From NCBI GenBank assembly GCA_001915385.1, contig MNQK01000028.1, positions 62,001 through 126,000 of the forward strand: a stretch of 64,000 nucleotides of DNA. The letters run 5' to 3'. The notes beneath the pieces are model-generated. The model did no database searches. It saw nothing but the letters and a program-made list of their open reading frames with translations, and was not told where the DNA came from. The position numbers and the translations under genes were made by a program. Shown here piece by piece: positions 33,957 through 43,598 of this stretch (its first letter is position 1; each line of letters starts with the position of its first letter). Source of the stretch: Bacteroidales bacterium 52_46. Its GTDB lineage: Bacteria; Bacteroidota; Bacteroidia; Bacteroidales; Muribaculaceae.

Positions 33957-36104
33957 ATGAAAAAACAAATTGTTACAGCAATGTTGGCGGCTGCTATTGC
34001 GTCGCCTTTGGCAGGTGGGGCGCAGGCTTCGGGACATGTAAACCCGTTTCTGACGCCGTATAAGACTACGTTTGAAATTCCGCCGTTCGATCAGATTACG
34101 CTTGAGGACTATGTTCCGGCGTTCACCAAGGGTATCGAGGAGGCTCGTGCCGACATCGCGGCTATCGTGGCCAATCCGGAGACTCCGACGTTTGAGAATA
34201 CGATTGTGGCTATGGACGATGCGGGCGCTACGTTAGAGCGTGTGAGCCGCGTGTTCTTCGGTATATCGGAGGCTGATTCGTCGCCGGCGATGGAGGAGAT
34301 TGCCGCCGAGGTGACTCCGATGGTGTCGCGCTACTCCGACGAGGTGTCGATGAATGAGGGCTTGTTCAACCGCGTGAAGTATCTTTATGACCACCGCGAA
34401 AATCTCGACAAAGCGCAGAAACGCGCTGTCGAGGAGGCATACAAGAGCTTCGTACGCAACGGCGCGCTCCTGTCGGCCGCTGACAAGGAGAAGCTGTCGG
34501 AACTCAACCTTCAGCTTTCTGACCTGTACCTGAAATTCAACAAGAACCTGCTCAACGCCACGAATGCCTTTGCTGTATTTGTGGATGACAAGGCGCGCCT
34601 TGCAGGGCTTCCCGCAAGCGCAGTGGCTACTGCGGCAGCCGAGGCCGAGAAACGCGGTCACAAGGGCGAATGGGCGTTCACGCTCCATGCTCCGAGCCGT
34701 CTGGCTGTATTGCAGTATGCCGACGACCGTCAGCTCCGTCATGACATTTACCGCGGATACACGTCGCTGGCTTCGTCGGGCGAATACAACAATCATCCTG
34801 TAATCAACGATATACTTAAGGTGCGTTCGGCAAAGGCCAAACTGCTCGGGTTCCCGAACTATGCGTCATACATGACCGACAATGTCATGGCCAAGACGCC
34901 TCAGAACGCTCTCGACCTGCTGATGCAGGTATGGCAGCCTACGGTCGATAAGGTGAAGGAGGAGGTTGCCGAAATGCAGCAGCTCGCCAACAACCGCGGC
35001 GATAAAATCAAGATTGAGCCGTGGGACTATTACTACTATGCCGAAAAAGTACGTGCAAAGAAATATGACCTTGACGAGAATGAGGTGCGTCAGTATTTCG
35101 AGGTTGACTCGGTGCGCAAGGGTATCTTCACGCTTGCCGAAAGACTGTATGGCGTGAAGTTCAAGGAGTTGCCCGATGCGCCGAAGTATCATCCCGATGT
35201 GAAGGTATATGAGGTGGTCGACCTCGACGGCAACCATGTAGCTGTGTTCATGACCGACTATTTCACACGTGCGTCGAAACGCCAGGGCGCGTGGATGGAC
35301 GAGATGAAACCGTCGTATGTGGCGGCTGACGGCACGGCTGTGCGCCCCATCATATACAACGTGTGCAACTTCGAGGCTCCGACGGCCGACTCTCCGTCGC
35401 TCCTGTCGCTTGACGACGTGGCCACGATGTTCCATGAATTCGGCCACGGACTGCACGGGATGCTTTCGCGTGCGAAATACAAATGCCAGTCGGGCACCGC
35501 TGTCGACCGCGACTTTGTGGAACTGCCGTCGCAGATTACCGAGCACTGGGCTCTCGAGCCGGAACTGCTCAAGGAGTATGCCCACAACTACAAGACGGGC
35601 GAGGCTATCCCCGATGCACTTATTGAGAAACTTCAGGCGGCTTCGCGCCACAATGCGGGTTTCAACATGGCTGAACGTGTGGCTGCTTCCTATCTCGACC
35701 TGCAGTATGGCCTGATGGACTATACCGGTGATGTCGACATCAATGCTTTCGAGGAGAAGGTTGTGGAGGAACTCGGCATGCCGCGCGAGGTTGAATACCG
35801 TTACCACAGCCCGTATTTCAAGCATATCTTCGGCAGCGACGGTTATGCGTCGGGATACTACACCTATCTCTGGGCCGAGGTGCTTGATACCGACGGCTTT
35901 GAGCTGTTCAAGGAAAAAGGGGTGTTTGACCCTGAGACTGCGCGTTCGTTCAAGGAAAACATACTTGAGATGGGCGGCAGCGAGGACCCGATGGAACTTT
36001 ACATCAAGTTCCGCGGACAGGCTCCTACGGCCGACGCGCTGCTGCGTCAGCACGGTCTCGACAAGCCGGCAGAGCCTAACGCCGATTTGAATAAGAAGGA
36101 CTAA
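33957..36104 (+). CDS. dcp: Peptidyl-dipeptidase Dcp (M3 metallopeptidase)
   Basis: 715 residues. A zinc peptidase that removes C-terminal dipeptides from oligopeptides. An N-terminal signal peptide (1-24, ending GAQA) places it in the periplasm. The active-site motif TMFHEFGHGLHGML (near residue 490) has HEFGH, and the third ligand Glu is in the downstream FVELPSQITEHW segment. N-terminal (NPFLTPYKTTFEIPPFDQI) and C-terminal (GSEDPMELYIKFRGQAPTAD) ends are complete for the family. It stands alone with its own promoter; palindromic repeats follow. Confidence 0.94.
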   Translation: MKKQIVTAMLAAAIASPLAGGAQASGHVNPFLTPYKTTFEIPPFDQITLEDYVPAFTKGIEEARADIAAIVANPETPTFENTIVAMDDAGATLERVSRVFFGISEADSSPAMEEIAAEVTPMVSRYSDEVSMNEGLFNRVKYLYDHRENLDKAQKRAVEEAYKSFVRNGALLSAADKEKLSELNLQLSDLYLKFNKNLLNATNAFAVFVDDKARLAGLPASAVATAAAEAEKRGHKGEWAFTLHAPSRLAVLQYADDRQLRHDIYRGYTSLASSGEYNNHPVINDILKVRSAKAKLLGFPNYASYMTDNVMAKTPQNALDLLMQVWQPTVDKVKEEVAEMQQLANNRGDKIKIEPWDYYYYAEKVRAKKYDLDENEVRQYFEVDSVRKGIFTLAERLYGVKFKELPDAPKYHPDVKVYEVVDLDGNHVAVFMTDYFTRASKRQGAWMDEMKPSYVAADGTAVRPIIYNVCNFEAPTADSPSLLSLDDVATMFHEFGHGLHGMLSRAKYKCQSGTAVDRDFVELPSQITEHWALEPELLKEYAHNYKTGEAIPDALIEKLQAASRHNAGFNMAERVAASYLDLQYGLMDYTGDVDINAFEEKVVEELGMPREVEYRYHSPYFKHIFGSDGYASGYYTYLWAEVLDTDGFELFKEKGVFDPETARSFKENILEMGGSEDPMELYIKFRGQAPTADALLRQHGLDKPAEPNADLNKKD

Positions 36105-36109
36105 ATACT

Positions 36110-36273
36110 AACCGCGGTTAAAAACCGCGGCTACTACATGACTCATAGTAGCCGCGGTTGGTGCAAAACAGTGAAATGTAGGGACGCACAGACCGTGCGT
36201 CCCCTACGTTCCGAGTTTTTAATGCTTTACCGATAATAATACTGAAAGATGGTGCGGACGCGATGAATCGCGT
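36110..36273. repeat. Cluster of palindromic repeats downstream of dcp
   Basis: Four hairpins in about 160 bases: CCGCGGTTAAAAACCGCGG (36112-36130); an overlapping 14-bp stem AACCGCGGCTACTA (36123-36136) against 36146-36159; GTAGGGACGCAC (36178-36189) against GTGCGTCCCCTAC (36195-36207); and GGACGCGATGAATCGCGTCC (about 36253-36272). The first two belong to the CCGCGG family also present at 1128 and 56191. No gene. Confidence 0.8.
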
Positions 36274-36299
36274 CCCTACTGTTGAAATAGAGATATATA

Positions 36300-37613
36300 A
36301 TGCTTTGCCTATATCATACGTTTGGCTGCAAACTTAATTTTGCCGAGACTTCCACGATAGCGGAGATGCTGGAGGCGAGGGGTATAATGCGGTGCGATGA
36401 GGGTGAGATTCCCGACATTATTCTTGTGAACACCTGCTCGGTGACCGGGGAGGCTGACAAGAAGTGCCGTCAGGCGATACGTTCGTTTCACCGCCGCTAT
36501 CCCGACGCGGCTATCGTGGTGACCGGCTGCTACGCCCAGCTTAAAGCGGAGGAGGCTTCCTCGCTGCCCGGGGTGGTGATCGTGGCCGGTACCGACAGAA
36601 AAAATTCCATACCTGAATATATCGACCGCTGGATTGCCGACAACAACGCGCAATGCCTGATAACACCGCTGCAGCAGATGAATGCGTTCAATCCGTCGTG
36701 CTCGCGCGGCGACCGCACACGCTATTTCCTCAAGGTGCAGGACGGGTGCGACTACTGGTGCACTTACTGCACTATACCGCGGGCCCGCGGGCGCAGCCGC
36801 TCGGCGTCGATTGACGCTCTCGTGGCGCAGGCTGCCGATGTGGCCGCGCGGGGAGGGAAGGAGATAGTCATCACGGGCGTCAATATCGGTGATTTCGGAA
36901 AGGGGACGGACAAGTCGTTTATCGACCTTTGCCGGGCGCTTGACGAGGTGGAGGGTATCGAACGTTACCGCATATCGTCAATCGAGCCCAATCTGCTCAC
37001 TGACGGGATTATCGATTTCGTGGCTCATTCGAAGCGTTTCATGCCGCATTTCCATATACCGCTGCAATGCGGGTCGGACGAGGTGCTGAGGCTGATGCGG
37101 CGCCATTACGATACGGCGCTGTTCCGCCACAAGATCGAGCGCATACGCGAGGTGATGCCGCATGCGTTTATCGGGGTGGACCTTATCGTGGGTGCACGTG
37201 GGGAGACGGCGGAGGAATTCGAGCGCTCGTATGCGTTTGTGGAGTCGCTGCCCATTTCGTGCCTGCATGTCTTTCCGTATTCCGAGCGTCCGGGCACAAA
37301 GGCACTTGAGATACCTCACGTGGTGAGCCAGGAGGAGAAGCATCATCGCGCGGCGCGCATGATTGCGCTTTCTGATGCCAAGTTGGCGGATTTCACGAAG
37401 CAGTTTGGCGGGACGGTGCGCAAGGTGCTGCTCGAGCATTCGGCCGAGGGGATGCCGATGGGCGGTTTTACCGACAATTACATACGTGTGTCGGTCGATG
37501 CTCCCGGCTGCCTTGATAATCATATTGTCGATGTGCTGCTCGGCGAGGCGGCTTGCGCAGGCGAGGCCGTTAAGGGCACTGTTATAGAAACGGGAGGAGG
37601 CTGCCATGTTTAG
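36300..37613 (+). CDS. mtaB: tRNA t6A37 methylthiotransferase MtaB
   Basis: Radical SAM enzyme that adds a methylthio group to t6A37 of tRNAs reading ANN codons. The N-terminal UPF0004 domain carries three cluster Cys (Cys10, Cys46, Cys77), the radical SAM motif is CDYWCTYC (Cys150, 154, 157), and a C-terminal TRAM-like segment ends the protein. The motif FGCKLNFAET and 437-residue length separate MtaB from MiaB and RimO. The stop overlaps the start of the acyltransferase gene by eight bases. Confidence 0.94.
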   Translation: MLCLYHTFGCKLNFAETSTIAEMLEARGIMRCDEGEIPDIILVNTCSVTGEADKKCRQAIRSFHRRYPDAAIVVTGCYAQLKAEEASSLPGVVIVAGTDRKNSIPEYIDRWIADNNAQCLITPLQQMNAFNPSCSRGDRTRYFLKVQDGCDYWCTYCTIPRARGRSRSASIDALVAQAADVAARGGKEIVITGVNIGDFGKGTDKSFIDLCRALDEVEGIERYRISSIEPNLLTDGIIDFVAHSKRFMPHFHIPLQCGSDEVLRLMRRHYDTALFRHKIERIREVMPHAFIGVDLIVGARGETAEEFERSYAFVESLPISCLHVFPYSERPGTKALEIPHVVSQEEKHHRAARMIALSDAKLADFTKQFGGTVRKVLLEHSAEGMPMGGFTDNYIRVSVDAPGCLDNHIVDVLLGEAACAGEAVKGTVIETGGGCHV

Positions 37614-38499
37614 GAGGATAGGATATAAATTAGGTGACGGCGGTATGTGGCTGCTGTCGCATCTCCCGTTGGGGGTGCTTTATCCGTTCGGATTCGCCAT
37701 GTACGGGCTGCTGTACTATGTGGTGAGATACCGCAGGAAGGTGGTGATGAAGAACCTTGCTGAGTCTTTTCCGGAGAAAACGCGCGAGGAACTGCGCGAG
37801 ACGGCGAAGGATTTCTATCTCAACTTTGCCGACTATATGGTTGAGACGATAAGGCTCGGGGGCATGTCGGAGCGCGAGATACGGTCGCGCATCACGTATG
37901 AGGACCTGGATATTGTCGAGCGATATCTTGAGGAGAAGCGGCCTGTGGTGGCTTATTTCTCGCACTGTTTCAACTGGGAGTGGGTGACGTCGCTCGGCGT
38001 AGTGGCCGACGTGGATGGTAGCGAGCGCTCGCAGGTGTACCGTCCGCTGAAATCAAAATGGATGGATGCATATATGCTGCGTATCCGCCAGCGGTTCGGT
38101 GCCCGATGCTACGCGAAGGCGACGGTGTTCCGCGAACTGTTGCGGCGCCGCAAGGAGGGCATCACGACGTTCACCGGTTTTATGAGCGACCAGAAACCGA
38201 GTCACAATGACCCGGGGTATATCACGATGCTGCTTAACCATCCGACGGCGATGATTACAGGCACCGCGACAGTAGCGCAGAAACTCGGGGCGGCGGTAGT
38301 ATATTTCGATATGACGAAGTTGCACCGCGGACGCTACCACGTGCGCATAGTGCCTATCGCCGACGATGCATCGGCTATGGCTCCCGACGAGATAACGGAG
38401 CGCTACACGCGTCTGCTTGAAAGCAACATCCGCCGCCAGCCGTCAATCTGGCTCTGGACCCACAAAAGGTGGAAACATCGCGTGGAATTGGGAAAGTAG
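37606..38499 (+). CDS. Lysophospholipid / lipid A acyltransferase (LpxL/HtrB family)
   Basis: 297 residues. An inner-membrane acyltransferase of the lipid A late-acylation family. An N-terminal hydrophobic segment (about 14-40) anchors it, and the catalytic motif is HCFNWE (His120, Glu125) in YFSHCFNWEW. The family blocks VYRPLKSKW, FTGFMSDQKP and WLWTHKRWKH are present. Bacteroidota often carry one such enzyme for the secondary acyl chain of lipid A. It is co-translated with mtaB (8-base overlap); the functional link is unclear. Confidence 0.9.
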   Translation: MFRRIGYKLGDGGMWLLSHLPLGVLYPFGFAMYGLLYYVVRYRRKVVMKNLAESFPEKTREELRETAKDFYLNFADYMVETIRLGGMSEREIRSRITYEDLDIVERYLEEKRPVVAYFSHCFNWEWVTSLGVVADVDGSERSQVYRPLKSKWMDAYMLRIRQRFGARCYAKATVFRELLRRRKEGITTFTGFMSDQKPSHNDPGYITMLLNHPTAMITGTATVAQKLGAAVVYFDMTKLHRGRYHVRIVPIADDASAMAPDEITERYTRLLESNIRRQPSIWLWTHKRWKHRVELGK

Positions 38500-38599
38500 G
38501 ATTACTGCGGTTGGAAACCGCAGCTACTATATGAAGCCCGCGGCCAGTGCAAGAGCAGTAGTCGCGGGCTTCGTTAGTTAGTCCTTATTTTAGAATGAG

Positions 38600-39919
38600 T
38601 TATTTTTCGCGCATGAAGACGCTTATGGGGGTGCCGTGGAAGTCCCAGCGCTCGCGGATTTTGTTTTCGAGGTAGCGGCGGTAGGGTTCCTTGACCCATT
38701 GCGGGAGGTTGCAGAAGAATATGAATGTGGGTATCTGCGCGCCTTTGAGCATGGTGATGTATTTGATTTTGACGTATTTGCCTTTGTTGGCGGGTGGCGG
38801 GTAGGCCGCGATGGCTTCGAGCAGGTAGTTGTTGAGCTGCGAGGTGGGGATGACGCGGCGACGGTTGTTGTAGACTTCGATGGCTGTCTCAAGCACCTTG
38901 AAGATGCGCTGTTTGGTGAGCGCGGAGGTGAAGATGATGGGGAAGTCGGTGAACGGCGCGAAGCGCTCGCGTATGGCGGTCTCGAAGGTCTTGATGGCGG
39001 CCTGGCTCTTGTTTTCGACGAGGTCCCATTTGTTGACGCATACCACGAGGCCTTTTTTGTTGCGCTGTATGAGGGAGAAGATGCTCTGGTCCTGCGCTTC
39101 GATGCCGCGGGTGGCGTCGATGAGGAGGATGCAGACGTCGGAGGCTTCGATGGCGCGTATTGAGCGGATTACGGAGTAGTATTCGATGTCTTCGTTGACT
39201 TTGGCTTTCTTACGGATGCCGGCGGTGTCGACGAGGTAGAAGTCGAAGCCGAATTTGTTGTAGCGGGTGTAGATGGAGTCGCGTGTGGTGCCGGCGATGT
39301 CGGTCACGATGTTGCGGTCCTCGCCTATGAATGCGTTGATGATGGAGGATTTGCCTACGTTAGGTCGGCCGACAATGGCAAATTTGGGTATGTCTTCCAC
39401 GGCTTCCTCGATGTCGCTTTCGGGAACGGGAAGCTTTTTGACGACGTCGTCGAGGAGGTCGCCTGTACCGAATCCGTTGACTGCCGAGACGGGGTAGGGG
39501 TCGCCGAGGCCGAGTCCGTAGAATTCGGGCACGTTGTAGAGCCAGTCGTTGGAGTCGACTTTGTTGGCTACGAGGAGCACGGGTTTCTTGGATTTGCGCA
39601 GTATCTCGGCCACGTGGTCGTCAAGGTCGGTGACGCCGTTCATCGAGTCGACCACGAAAAGTATTTCGTCGGCCTGTTCGATGGCAAGCGCTACCTGCTT
39701 GTTGATTTCTCCCTCGAATATGTCTTCGGAATTGACTACCCAGCCGCCGGTGTCGACAATCGAGAATTCTTTTCCATTCCAGTTTACTTTGCCGTATTGA
39801 CGGTCGCGGGTAGTGCCGGCAGTCTCGTCGACGATGGCCGTGCGGCTTTCGGTCAGGCGGTTGAAAAGTGTCGATTTGCCGACGTTAGGGCGTCCGACAA
39901 TTGCTACAAGTTGTCCCAT
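38600..39919 (-). CDS. der: Ribosome biogenesis GTPase Der
   Basis: Essential double-G-domain GTPase needed for 50S subunit maturation. G domain 1 begins [19 protein letters not shown] domain 2 begins [18 protein letters not shown] near residue 180; each has its DTAG/DTGG and NK(V/W)D motifs. The C-terminal KH-like domain ends in [16 protein letters not shown]. 439 residues is full length. It is separated from era upstream by 79 bases containing its own promoter. Confidence 0.97.
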   Translation of the reverse strand: MGQLVAIVGRPNVGKSTLFNRLTESRTAIVDETAGTTRDRQYGKVNWNGKEFSIVDTGGWVVNSEDIFEGEINKQVALAIEQADEILFVVDSMNGVTDLDDHVAEILRKSKKPVLLVANKVDSNDWLYNVPEFYGLGLGDPYPVSAVNGFGTGDLLDDVVKKLPVPESDIEEAVEDIPKFAIVGRPNVGKSSIINAFIGEDRNIVTDIAGTTRDSIYTRYNKFGFDFYLVDTAGIRKKAKVNEDIEYYSVIRSIRAIEASDVCILLIDATRGIEAQDQSIFSLIQRNKKGLVVCVNKWDLVENKSQAAIKTFETAIRERFAPFTDFPIIFTSALTKQRIFKVLETAIEVYNNRRRVIPTSQLNNYLLEAIAAYPPPANKGKYVKIKYITMLKGAQIPTFIFFCNLPQWVKEPYRRYLENKIRERWDFHGTPISVFMREK

Positions 39920-39947
39920 AACGGTGTCTTTTTTTGCGTTTGAAGTG

Positions 39948-39979
39948 CAAATTTAACATAAAATTCTGAAATCAGCAAA
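39948..39979 (-). promoter_or_regulatory. Promoter of der
   Basis: Minus strand TTTG (plus 39976-39979), 20 bases, TAAATTTG (39948-39955): an exact match to the consensus, 28 bases before the ATG. Confidence 0.8.
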
Positions 39980-39998
39980 GGATGGGGTTGCCGGCGGG

Positions 39999-40892
39999 TC
40001 ATTCGATATATCCGAATGAGCGGAGCTTGTTCTCGCGATTGCGCCAGTTGGCCTCGACTTTGACGAACAGTTCGAGGTAGACGCGTTTGTCGAAGAATTT
40101 CTCGATGTCCTTGCGGGCTTCGGTGCCGACGCGTTTGAGCATTGAGCCGCCTTTGCCTATGAGGATGCCTTTCTGGGAGTCGCGCTCTACGTAGATGACG
40201 GCCATAATGTGTATCGAGGTGTCGGATTCTTCGAATTTTTCCACGATTACTTCGGTGGCGTATGGCACTTCCTTGTCGTAGTTGAGGAGTATTTTTTCGC
40301 GGATAATCTCGGTGACGAAGAAGCGCGCAGGCTTGTCGGTGAGGGCGTCCTTACCGAAATAGGGGGGCGACGGGGGGAGCAGCTCGACGATGCGGGCCAT
40401 TAGGTTGCTGACGTTGAAATGCTCTTTGGCCGAGGTGGGGAAGATTTCGGCGTTGGGGAGGATTTCTTTCCATAGTGCGACTTTGTCCTCGAGTTCCTGC
40501 TGCGACTTGACGAGGTCGATTTTGTTGATTACCAGGAGTACGGGAATTTTCTCCTTGGCTACTTTGGCGAGGAAGTCGGCGTTTTTCTTCGGGTCTTCCA
40601 CGACGTCGGTGACATAGAGGAGTATGTCGGCGTCGGTGAGGGCGCCTTCGGAGTAGCTGAGCATGCTTTCCTGAAGCTTATATTTCGGGGAGAGTACGCC
40701 GGGGGTGTCGGAAAATACTATCTGGTAGTCGGGGGTGTTGACTATGCCCATGATGCGGTGGCGTGTGGTCTGCGCTTTCGAGGTGATGATGGATACGCGT
40801 TCGCCTACGAGGTCGTTCATCAGTGTGGATTTTCCGACGTTGGGGTTGCCTACGATGTTGACAAATCCCGCTTTATGCTGTTTTTCTTCCAT
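39999..40892 (-). CDS. era: GTPase Era
   Basis: GTPase that binds the 3' end of 16S rRNA during 30S assembly. The G domain has [27 protein letters not shown] and NKIDL; the C-terminal KH domain has IGKGGSMLKRVGTEARKDIE. 297 residues is typical. A -7 box TAGATTTG (minus strand, 40914-40921) lies 22 bases upstream. It belongs to the yceD-rpmF-fabH-era-der block common in Bacteroidota. Confidence 0.97.
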   Translation of the reverse strand: MEEKQHKAGFVNIVGNPNVGKSTLMNDLVGERVSIITSKAQTTRHRIMGIVNTPDYQIVFSDTPGVLSPKYKLQESMLSYSEGALTDADILLYVTDVVEDPKKNADFLAKVAKEKIPVLLVINKIDLVKSQQELEDKVALWKEILPNAEIFPTSAKEHFNVSNLMARIVELLPPSPPYFGKDALTDKPARFFVTEIIREKILLNYDKEVPYATEVIVEKFEESDTSIHIMAVIYVERDSQKGILIGKGGSMLKRVGTEARKDIEKFFDKRVYLELFVKVEANWRNRENKLRSFGYIE

Positions 40893-40913
40893 GTTGTTGT
40901 ATATTATGATTTA

Positions 40914-40921
40914 CAAATCTA
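40914..40921 (-). promoter_or_regulatory. Promoter -7 box of era
   Basis: TAGATTTG on the minus strand, 22 bases before the era ATG. No clear -33 box. Confidence 0.45.
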
Positions 40922-40963
40922 TAAAAAATATTCCTGATTTTAATCTCCGTTATGTATAAAACA

Positions 40964-40991
40964 AAAATAGCACCTGAAAAGATGCTATTTT
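40964..40991 (-). terminator. Intrinsic terminator after fabH
   Basis: A 9-bp stem, AAAATAGCA against TGCTATTTT, with a T-rich tract after it on the minus strand. It separates fabH from era. Confidence 0.75.
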
Positions 40992-41023
40992 CGGAAATAT
41001 TTTTTAATTTACGTAATGGCGGA

Positions 41024-42007
41024 TTACATATCCCAGATGAGATACATGGCTCCCCATGTGAAGCCTGCGCCGAATGCGGTGAGCAACAGGCGGTCGCCTT
41101 TCTTGAGTTTTGTCTTGTATTCGTCGAGACAAAGGGGAATCGAGGCGGCGGATGTGTTGCCGTAGTGCTCGATGTTGACAAGCACTTTGTCGGCGGGGAA
41201 ACCTGCGCGCGAGCTGACGGCTTCGATGATGCGGAGGTTGGCCTGATGGGGTATGAGATAGTCGATGTCGTCGACGGTGAGGTTGTTGCGCTTCATTACG
41301 TCGAGCGACGATGTGAGCATGTCGGTGACAGCGTTTTTGTAGACGTTGCGGCCGTCCTGGAAGAGGTAGTTCTCACCGGCGTCGATAGCTTCGTGGGTGA
41401 TGGGCTTGACGGAACCGCCGGCTTTCATGAGCAGGTGCTCAAGGCCTGCGCCGTCGACGTGGAACACGCCGTCGATTACTCCGACCTGAGCGTCGGTAGG
41501 CTCTACGAGTACGGCTGCAGCAGCATCGCCGAAGAGGGGGCAGGTCGAACGGTCCTGATAGTTGACCATCGACGACATTTTCTCGGCTGCAACTACTATG
41601 ACTTTTTTGCGCAGTCCCGATTTTATGTAGGCGGTGGCATCTTCGAGAGCCACGATGAAGCCGGCACAGGCTGCCTGGATGTCGTAGGCGTAGGCGTTCT
41701 TGAGGCCGGTTTTCTCTACGATTACCGATGCCGTGGAGGGGAAACGGTAGTCGGGGTTGGAGGTGGCGCAAATCACCAGTTCTATTTCGTCAGGATTAAC
41801 CCCGGTTTCGGCTAAGAGCTTTTCTACAGCTTTGGCGCCGAGATAAGAGGAGCCTTCGCCCTCGAGGCGGAGTATGCGGCGCTCTTTGATGCCGACACGG
41901 GTAGTGATCCACTCGTCGTTGGTGTCGACCATCTTTGAGAGCATCTCGTTGTCGAGAATGTCGTCGGGAACGTATGAGGCGATGCCTGATATTCTTGCGT
42001 TTACCAT
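41024..42007 (-). CDS. fabH: 3-oxoacyl-ACP synthase III
   Basis: Starts fatty acid synthesis by condensing an acyl-CoA with malonyl-ACP. The catalytic triad is visible: Cys114 in QAACAGFIVAL, His in LIPHQANLRI and Asn in EHYGNTSA. I start at MVNARISG (42007), 327 residues, the normal FabH length; a frame open to 42052 adds 15 residues that are not family-like. It lies in the yceD-rpmF-fabH order, as in many bacteria where these genes form the lipid/ribosome block. Confidence 0.95.
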   Translation of the reverse strand: MVNARISGIASYVPDDILDNEMLSKMVDTNDEWITTRVGIKERRILRLEGEGSSYLGAKAVEKLLAETGVNPDEIELVICATSNPDYRFPSTASVIVEKTGLKNAYAYDIQAACAGFIVALEDATAYIKSGLRKKVIVVAAEKMSSMVNYQDRSTCPLFGDAAAAVLVEPTDAQVGVIDGVFHVDGAGLEHLLMKAGGSVKPITHEAIDAGENYLFQDGRNVYKNAVTDMLTSSLDVMKRNNLTVDDIDYLIPHQANLRIIEAVSSRAGFPADKVLVNIEHYGNTSAASIPLCLDEYKTKLKKGDRLLLTAFGAGFTWGAMYLIWDM

Positions 42008-42278
42008 ATTGTTGGAGTGTAAATGATGTGATAGCCGTCCGCGCTCTGACACGTCAGCTGTTGGGAATGATTTGCCGCGGGTGGCAGCGGACTCTCATTG
42101 TGTCCAGACAGGCTATATTGCTGGAACAGATGACCGCATGCTATGAAAAAACATCACCCCCGCATTGCCGCAGGATATGCTGACGCGGGAGGGAGGTAGT
42201 TTCGGATATGACAAGCCTTGGCCGCGGATATGCGCGGCTCAGGCAATCAGTACGGCAAGTTGCTGAAACTCGTCAAAA

Positions 42279-42464
42279 TTAAACGGCTGCGGCCTTTTCG
42301 ATAGCGACTTTGCCACGATAGTAGCCACATTCGCCACATACACAGTGGTAAACGTGCCATGCGCCACAGTTGGGGCATACTGCCAATGTAGGCATCGCTG
42401 CTTTGTCGTGAGTTCTACGTTTGGCGGTGCGAGTCTTTGATTGTTTTCGTTTAGGATGTGCCAT
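42279..42464 (-). CDS. rpmF: 50S ribosomal protein L32
   Basis: 61 residues. The N-terminus AHPKRKQSKTRTAKRRTH is typical of L32, and the zinc-binding form has CPNC and CGEC pairs, in CPNCGAWH and CVCGECGYY. It lies 75 bases downstream of the yceD gene, the usual arrangement. Confidence 0.97.
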   Translation of the reverse strand: MAHPKRKQSKTRTAKRRTHDKAAMPTLAVCPNCGAWHVYHCVCGECGYYRGKVAIEKAAAV

Positions 42465-42539
42465 TTTGTTTTATTGTTTTGTGTAATTATCTATGTTGTT
42501 TTAAAAGTCAATGTCGGTGGAGGCTGTCACGTGCGGGTG

Positions 42540-43121
42540 TCAGTCAAGGTTGATGTCCTTGAGCTTGTCCCAGCGCGAATCGGTCGGTGCCTCGTCGATG
42601 TCGTCGATTTCATCCATCAGCTCGGCCTCTATCTCAGCGTCGTCGGGATTGGTCGAAGTGGCGCGGTGCTTCTTGAGTATCGAACTCATGGCTCGGTTGC
42701 ATTTGCCGGCCGGATGGACATGCTTGATGGGGATTGCGAGGGCGATGGTGTCGTGTATCATGTAAGCCACATTAATATCCGCATCACTGTAAGGTATCTC
42801 CATATACTCGTCGGAGTCATCGCGATAGTCGTCGCCGTATTTGACAATTATATGGTAAGTGGTGTCGACAGGAAGAACAAGGTCGTCAAGACAACGGTCG
42901 CAAGCTACCGTTACCTCGCCGGTCAAAGTGAAATGCATGTCGTAGTAGTCATTTTTGTGCTCGACAGTGAGATGCACTTTGACATCGGCATTGCGCACAT
43001 CGTTGTTCTCCATGTTGACAAAAAACTGCTTACCTATCTGGTAGTCAACCTCCTGGATTCCTACCGGCATGCTTTTGAGCGGCAATTTATATTCAGTAAA
43101 CTTACCCATAACGTTTGTCAA
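42540..43121 (-). CDS. YceD/DUF177 family protein
   Basis: 193 residues. DUF177 family, associated with 23S rRNA accumulation and 50S assembly in the organisms where it has been studied. Seen here: the central GEVTVACDRCLDDLVLPVD with CxxC, and a later HPAGKCN that fits the second Cys pair region. It has its own promoter and is followed by rpmF, the conserved order. Confidence 0.88.
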   Translation of the reverse strand: MTNVMGKFTEYKLPLKSMPVGIQEVDYQIGKQFFVNMENNDVRNADVKVHLTVEHKNDYYDMHFTLTGEVTVACDRCLDDLVLPVDTTYHIIVKYGDDYRDDSDEYMEIPYSDADINVAYMIHDTIALAIPIKHVHPAGKCNRAMSSILKKHRATSTNPDDAEIEAELMDEIDDIDEAPTDSRWDKLKDINLD

Positions 43122-43137
43122 TTGGCAAAAAACTTTG

Positions 43138-43169
43138 CAAAAGTAGCCAAATTCTTTCAGTTTATCAAC
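43138..43169 (-). promoter_or_regulatory. Promoter of the yceD-rpmF block
   Basis: Minus strand GTTG, 20 bases, TACTTTTG (43138-43145), 17 bases before the yceD ATG. Confidence 0.7.
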
Positions 43170-43355
43170 TTTTTTAGAAAATATTTTCTCGGGGCGGCAT
43201 AAAAACTTGTGTGAATTATAATAAGAAAGCCCTTTTTTGATGTCGGGATGCTATATATGGGCGCATTAAATAAAAAGTTTAAAACTTAAATGTGTTTATA
43301 CTCAATAAAATACGCTGTACTTGATGTTAGATATAATAAAAAAGTTGTAAAAAAA

Positions 43356-43387
43356 TTTGGCAGATTGAATAATAATGCCTACCTTTG
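43356..43387 (+). promoter_or_regulatory. Promoter of tRNA-Phe
   Basis: TTTG (43356-43359), 20 bases, TACCTTTG (43380-43387), 26 bases before the tRNA. Confidence 0.75.
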
Positions 43388-43413
43388 CAACGCAAAAGCA
43401 AAGAAACCACGAT

Positions 43414-43486
43414 GGTGCCATAGCTCAGTTGGTAGAGCAAAGGACTGAAAATCCTTGTGTCACTGGTTCGATTCCCGTTGGCACCA
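43414..43486 (+). tRNA. tRNA-Phe (GAA), left att site
   Basis: 73 nt cloverleaf: acceptor GGTGCCA/TGGCACC, D-arm GCTC-AGTTGGTA-GAGC, anticodon stem AAGGA/TCCTT with loop CTGAAAA (GAA), T-loop TTCGATT. The T-stem ACTGG/CCCGT has one central mismatch. Discriminator A, no encoded CCA. A second, altered copy lies at 53814-53919; the integrase gene starts 113 bases downstream. Confidence 0.95.
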
Positions 43487-43496
43487 CTGAAAATCA

Positions 43497-43527
43497 GAGA
43501 GTTACAGAAATGTAGCTCTCTTTTTTT
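43497..43527 (+). terminator. Intrinsic terminator after tRNA-Phe
   Basis: GAGAGTTAC (43497-43505) pairs with GTAGCTCTC (43512-43520) with one wobble; seven T follow. Confidence 0.8.
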
Positions 43528-43598
43528 ATTCCCTGCACGCTCTGCGGAAGCCCCACGGAAGCTGACGGTTAAACCGAGAGTTAAACCAAGCAAACCGC

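Noticed and set aside
43327..43593. 88-codon frame antisense to tRNA-Phe
   Set aside because: It covers the tRNA gene, its promoter and its terminator.
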